A DNA stretch of 64,000 nt from Parasphingopyxis marina (lineage in GTDB: Bacteria; Pseudomonadota; Alphaproteobacteria; Sphingomonadales; Sphingomonadaceae), in NCBI RefSeq assembly GCF_014237875.1, contig NZ_JACJVJ010000002.1, forward strand, positions 677,300-741,299, in the 5' to 3' direction. Below, piece after piece: positions 60,830 to 64,000 of this stretch. Every line of letters starts with the position of its first letter. Within the stretch, counting starts at the first letter, position 1. The notes under the pieces were generated by a model. The model was not told where the DNA came from, searched no databases, and saw only the letters and a program-made list of their open reading frames with translations. The position numbers and the translations under genes are program-made.

Positions 60830-62251
60830 ATGGACAGCTATCTGAAGCATTATATCAACGGCGAATGGGTCGAGAGCGAGGGCGGTACCCGCCACGAAGT
60901 GATCAATCCGGCGACCGAGGAAGCCAGCACCGAGATCACGCTCGGCTCCCCGGCCGATGTCGACAAGGCCGTTGCCGCCGCGCGCACGGCATTCGAGAGT
61001 TTCTCCCGCACCAGCGTGGAAGAACGGATCGCGCTGCTCGAAAAGATCGTCGAGGAATATAAGAAGCGCGCGCCCGATATCGCCCGCGCCATTTCCACCG
61101 AAATGGGCTGCCCGATCTCGCTGTCGCAGACCGCCCAGGTCGGCAGCGGCATCGGCCACTTCATCTCGACCATCAAGGCGCTCAAGGATTTCCATTTCGA
61201 AGAGCAGATCGGCGAGAACAAGGTCGTCCACGAACCGATCGGCGTCGTCGCGCTGATCACGCCGTGGAACTGGCCGATGAACCAGATCGTCGCCAAGGTC
61301 GCCCCGGCGCTTGCCGCGGGCAATGCGATGATCCTCAAGCCTTCCGAAGAGTGCCCGGGCTCCGCCGCGATCTTCGCCGAGGTGATGGACGCCGCCGGCG
61401 TACCGGCCGGCATCTTCAACCTGATCCAGGGCGATGGCCCCGGCGTCGGCACCGCGCTCTCCAAGCATCCCGGCATCGACATGGTGAGCTTCACCGGCTC
61501 CACCCGCGCCGGCATCATGGTCGCCAAGAACGCCGCCGATACCGTGAAGCGCGTCCACCAGGAACTCGGCGGCAAATCGCCGAACATCATCCTCGAAGGC
61601 GCGCCGCTCGATCAGGCGGTTCCCGCCGGTCTTGGCGGAGTGTGCATGAATTCGGGCCAGAGCTGCATCGCGCCGGCGCGCATGCTGGTCCACAAATCGC
61701 AGCATGACGAAGCGGCCAGGATCGCCGCGGATTTCATGAACAATATGCAGGTCGGCGATCCGCAGGAAGAAGGCGGCCATATCGGCCCGGTCGTCAACAA
61801 GGCGCAATGGGAGAAGATCCAGGGCCTCATTGAAAAGGGCATCGAAGAAGGCGCAACGCTGGAAGCGGGCGGCCCCGGCCTGCCCGAGGGCACCAACAAG
61901 GGCTTTTACGTCCGTCCCACCCTTTTCTCCAACGTCTCAAACGACATGACGATCGCGCGGGAGGAAATCTTCGGGCCGGTCGTCACGATCATCCCCTATG
62001 AGGACGACGAAGACGCGATCCGCATCGCCAACGACACCAATTACGGCCTTTCCTCGGTGATCTCCGGCGACCCGGAAAAGGCGAAGAAGATCGCGCCGCG
62101 GATCCGCGCCGGGCAGGTCTATGTCAATGCGGGCAACCCCGATCCCTCGATGCCGTTCGGCGGCTACAAGCAATCGGGCAACGGCCGCGAATTTTCCAAA
62201 TGGGGTCTGGCCGAATTCATGGAAGTGAAGTCCATGGTCGGACAGGTCTGA
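60830..62251 (+). CDS. NAD(P)-dependent aldehyde dehydrogenase
   Basis: This 473-residue ALDH superfamily enzyme has the cofactor loop TPWNWPMNQIVAK, FTGSTRAG, the general base Glu in ELGGKSPN and catalytic Cys in NSGQSCIAPAR. It oxidises an aldehyde to the acid; the substrate is unknown. I prefer ATG 60830, nine bases after AAGGGAG; the ATG at 60824 is only three bases from it. The PQQ alcohol dehydrogenase 3 kb away could supply an aldehyde, but that link is speculative. Confidence 0.92.
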   Translation: MDSYLKHYINGEWVESEGGTRHEVINPATEEASTEITLGSPADVDKAVAAARTAFESFSRTSVEERIALLEKIVEEYKKRAPDIARAISTEMGCPISLSQTAQVGSGIGHFISTIKALKDFHFEEQIGENKVVHEPIGVVALITPWNWPMNQIVAKVAPALAAGNAMILKPSEECPGSAAIFAEVMDAAGVPAGIFNLIQGDGPGVGTALSKHPGIDMVSFTGSTRAGIMVAKNAADTVKRVHQELGGKSPNIILEGAPLDQAVPAGLGGVCMNSGQSCIAPARMLVHKSQHDEAARIAADFMNNMQVGDPQEEGGHIGPVVNKAQWEKIQGLIEKGIEEGATLEAGGPGLPEGTNKGFYVRPTLFSNVSNDMTIAREEIFGPVVTIIPYEDDEDAIRIANDTNYGLSSVISGDPEKAKKIAPRIRAGQVYVNAGNPDPSMPFGGYKQSGNGREFSKWGLAEFMEVKSMVGQV

Positions 62252-62287
62252 GGTCCAGCTCCAAGGCAAGGCCCTATACCCACATAT

Positions 62288-62320
62288 AAGGGGCGGCCGG
62301 GCAACCGGTCGCCCTTTTTT
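62288..62320 (+). terminator. Terminator after aldehyde dehydrogenase
   Basis: A bulged stem pairs AAGGGGCGGCCGG with CCGGTCGCCCTT around a GCAA loop and is followed by TTTT. It separates the dehydrogenase from the convergent TamB gene. Confidence 0.85.
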
Positions 62321-62336
62321 GTCCGCCGACGGCCCG

Positions 62337-64000
62337 TTAATAGTCGCGGCTGATCTGCAGGTTGCCGCCGGCCCGGCCGATCGTGCTGATGCTGCCGAGC
62401 AGCGACAGCCAGCGGGTGATCCGGAATTCGGTTTCGGTCGCCGAATAGCCCTGCCCGTCGCTGATCACCTCGACGAACAGGTTGCGCGTCACATAGACAC
62501 CCGCCGCGATCGCGGTGCCGCGATCCTCGGCGGGATCGGCGGGCACGATGCGGAGCCGGTCGAGCCCGATCGCGTCGCGCACGGCGTTGATCGGGTTGAG
62601 GCCGCCGCCTCCCCCACCCTGCAGCGAGGCGACGGCCGCGCCCAGTTGCAACGCCTCGGGCGCCGACAGGTTGGTGATCGAGGTGCCGAAAAGCAGCCGG
62701 CTCAGCAGCTCGCTCTGCGGCAAGGCGGGAACGCTGGTAAAGCTGATTTCCGGGCTGCTGCCGGTGCCGCCGATATTGATCGACGCGGTCAGCCCTTCGA
62801 CATTGGCCCCGGCGACGATGTCCAGCGCCGGGTCGACGGGCTCGCTGCCGTAAAAATCGATCCGGCCGCGCTCAAGGTCGAAGCTGCGCCCGGCGAATTC
62901 ATAGGTTCCGCGGCGCAGGTCCATATTGCCGTAGATGCCGAAGCTTGAGAGCGATCCGCGCACCTGCAGCGCCGCGCCCCATTCGCTGTCGAGGCCGAGC
63001 CCGCGCACCATGAACCGGTTGCGCGCATCGACATCGACATTGACGTTCCACTTGATCGGCGCGGCGGGCGGATCGGGTTCGTCGGTACGCCCGTTGATCT
63101 CCGTCACATTGAGTTCGGGGATCGCGAGCGAAGGCGCAGCCTGGCCCAGCTGGAACGAGCCGCGTACCACATCGAAATCGCCGGTAATCTCCCCGACCGG
63201 CCGGACGAAATCGGTGCCCGTCGCCGTGCCCGCCGGTGCCTGCAGCGTGATCGTCAGCGGCCCGGTGACCTGCGCGGTGATATCGTCGCGGCGCAGCAGC
63301 CAGGCCTCGTTGGCTTCCAGCGCGACATCCATGCCGAGGCCCGAAGCAAGGCCGAGATTGAAACTGGCGCGGCCGGAAAGCGTACCGCCGCCCGGCGTCG
63401 TGCCGCTGATGCTCGGCAGGTCGAGCTGCGCCTGTTGGAAGGTGCCTTCGGCGGAAACATGCTCGACCACGGTTCCCGTCAGCGCGCTCTCGAACCGCGC
63501 GTCGGTGGTGCTGAGCGCGCCGGTGATTTGCGGATTGTTGAGCGTGCCGCTGGCATCGGCGCTGGCGACCAATTCTCCCGACAGGCTCATCGTCTCGTTG
63601 CCGGTCAGCTGCCAGAGCGTTTCGGCGGGGCCGCTATACCGGACTTCGGCGAAGAGCGGCGCGGCGGCGAGAATCTCGCCCAGCGTCCCGGCGCCCTCGT
63701 TCAGCGGATCGAGGCGCGCCTGCACGCGCATGATATCCTCGCCATCGCTTTCCATGATCGCGCGCAGCGCGAGGCGGCTCCGGTCGAGCCGCGCATTGAT
63801 GCCGAGATTGACGGGGCGTGGGCGCAGCGCGAAGCCTTCCCGCGTCAGGCTGCGGATCCGCAGTTCGGCATTCGCGGTCGGGACCGTTTCGCCCGGGCCG
63901 ATACGGTACAGGAAGCCGCCGGTCGCCTGGCCGCCGAACCCGGTTTCGGGATAGGCGATGTCGATAAGCGACAGCGGGATATTTTCGAGCGTCGCCTCGA
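62337..64000 (-). CDS. TamB-family translocation/assembly protein, 3' part
   Basis: The frame stays open from 62337 to the window edge, so this is the C-terminal ~554 residues of a longer protein (family members often exceed 1,300). The repeated beta-strand pattern (RRGTYEFAGRSFDLERGRIDF, then EPVDPALDIVAGANVEGLTASI) and the end LGSISTIGRAGGNLQISRDY match the TamB domain. TamB spans the periplasm and helps build the outer membrane with TamA, or moves lipids. A Met at 63755 is internal, not a start. Confidence 0.9.
   Translation of the reverse strand, partial: EATLENIPLSLIDIAYPETGFGGQATGGFLYRIGPGETVPTANAELRIRSLTREGFALRPRPVNLGINARLDRSRLALRAIMESDGEDIMRVQARLDPLNEGAGTLGEILAAAPLFAEVRYSGPAETLWQLTGNETMSLSGELVASADASGTLNNPQITGALSTTDARFESALTGTVVEHVSAEGTFQQAQLDLPSISGTTPGGGTLSGRASFNLGLASGLGMDVALEANEAWLLRRDDITAQVTGPLTITLQAPAGTATGTDFVRPVGEITGDFDVVRGSFQLGQAAPSLAIPELNVTEINGRTDEPDPPAAPIKWNVNVDVDARNRFMVRGLGLDSEWGAALQVRGSLSSFGIYGNMDLRRGTYEFAGRSFDLERGRIDFYGSEPVDPALDIVAGANVEGLTASINIGGTGSSPEISFTSVPALPQSELLSRLLFGTSITNLSAPEALQLGAAVASLQGGGGGGLNPINAVRDAIGLDRLRIVPADPAEDRGTAIAAGVYVTRNLFVEVISDGQGYSATETEFRITRWLSLLGSISTIGRAGGNLQISRDY

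Overview
The window is about 64% G+C, densely coded chromosomal DNA. It most likely comes from an alphaproteobacterium of the order Sphingomonadales. The evidence is a CcrM-type GANTC methyltransferase, a three-gene proton-translocating transhydrogenase (pntAA/pntAB/pntB) headed by a tiny aa3-oxidase subunit IV gene, an L13-S9 pair, TonB-dependent uptake, and a protein closely resembling the tetrahydrofolate-dependent aromatic O-demethylases LigM/DesA of Sphingobium. Three tRNA genes are present (Val-TAC, Gln-TTG, Gly-CCC). I saw no prophage, insertion sequence, integrase or CRISPR array, so this is mostly core genome with a few accessory spots.

Layout. 0-5.6 kb: tRNA-Val, a pseudo-receiver/winged-helix regulator, an Asp/Glu racemase and the coxIV-pntAA-pntAB-pntB operon. 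5.7-12.6 kb: an NtrC-type regulator, then (minus strand) glmM-DUF1272-thiD-rnhB as an overlapping operon, followed by ccrM-folP; the ccrM leader holds a dense cluster of GANTC sites. 12.7-27.7 kb: a dicarboxylate-type symporter with an aldo/keto reductase; a coupled unit of a POT peptide transporter and two exported amidohydrolases (the second lacks its metal-binding HxH) followed by an NnrU-like protein; nitroreductase; a GntR regulator; a cytochrome c/beta-propeller pair; acyl-CoA dehydrogenase; tsaC; msrA; an NTF2-like/SDR pair. 27.7-38.8 kb: tRNA-Gln, a UDP-glucuronate epimerase, ilvE, a 268-bp inverted-repeat element next to a MarR gene, proC-ybjN, ubiK-like, tspO, tlyA, a hydrolase-like unknown, a K+ channel, dxs with a MORN-like partner, and merC-zur.

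38.8-48.9 kb: ctaA-cutA-unknown exported protein, rplM-rpsI with a strong terminator, thrC, a membrane-embedded MCP, a DUF1499 protein, tRNA-Gly, a winged-helix/BTAD/alpha-beta-hydrolase fusion and a CinA-like protein. 49.3-54.6 kb is the most metabolically suggestive accessory block: a TonB-dependent receptor converging on a LigM-like O-demethylase, which is divergent from a MetF-like methylenetetrahydrofolate reductase. This can be read as aromatic uptake, O-demethylation onto tetrahydrofolate, and one-carbon recycling. 54.6-64 kb: map, a lipoprotein PQQ alcohol dehydrogenase with a cytochrome domain, glnB-glnA, a tandem-PilZ protein, an aldehyde dehydrogenase and the 3' end of a TamB-type gene that leaves the window.

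Genes in an operon are commonly joined by ATGA, TGATG, TAATG or TAGTG overlaps, which I used to choose many starts. Five convergent gene pairs share a single CTAG as both stop codons. The best candidates for something undescribed are the inverted-repeat element at 30057-30324, the active/inactive amidohydrolase pair with a mosaic low-GC transporter gene, and the regulator-hydrolase fusion at 46602-48176. All functions are inferred from sequence alone; no database search was run.
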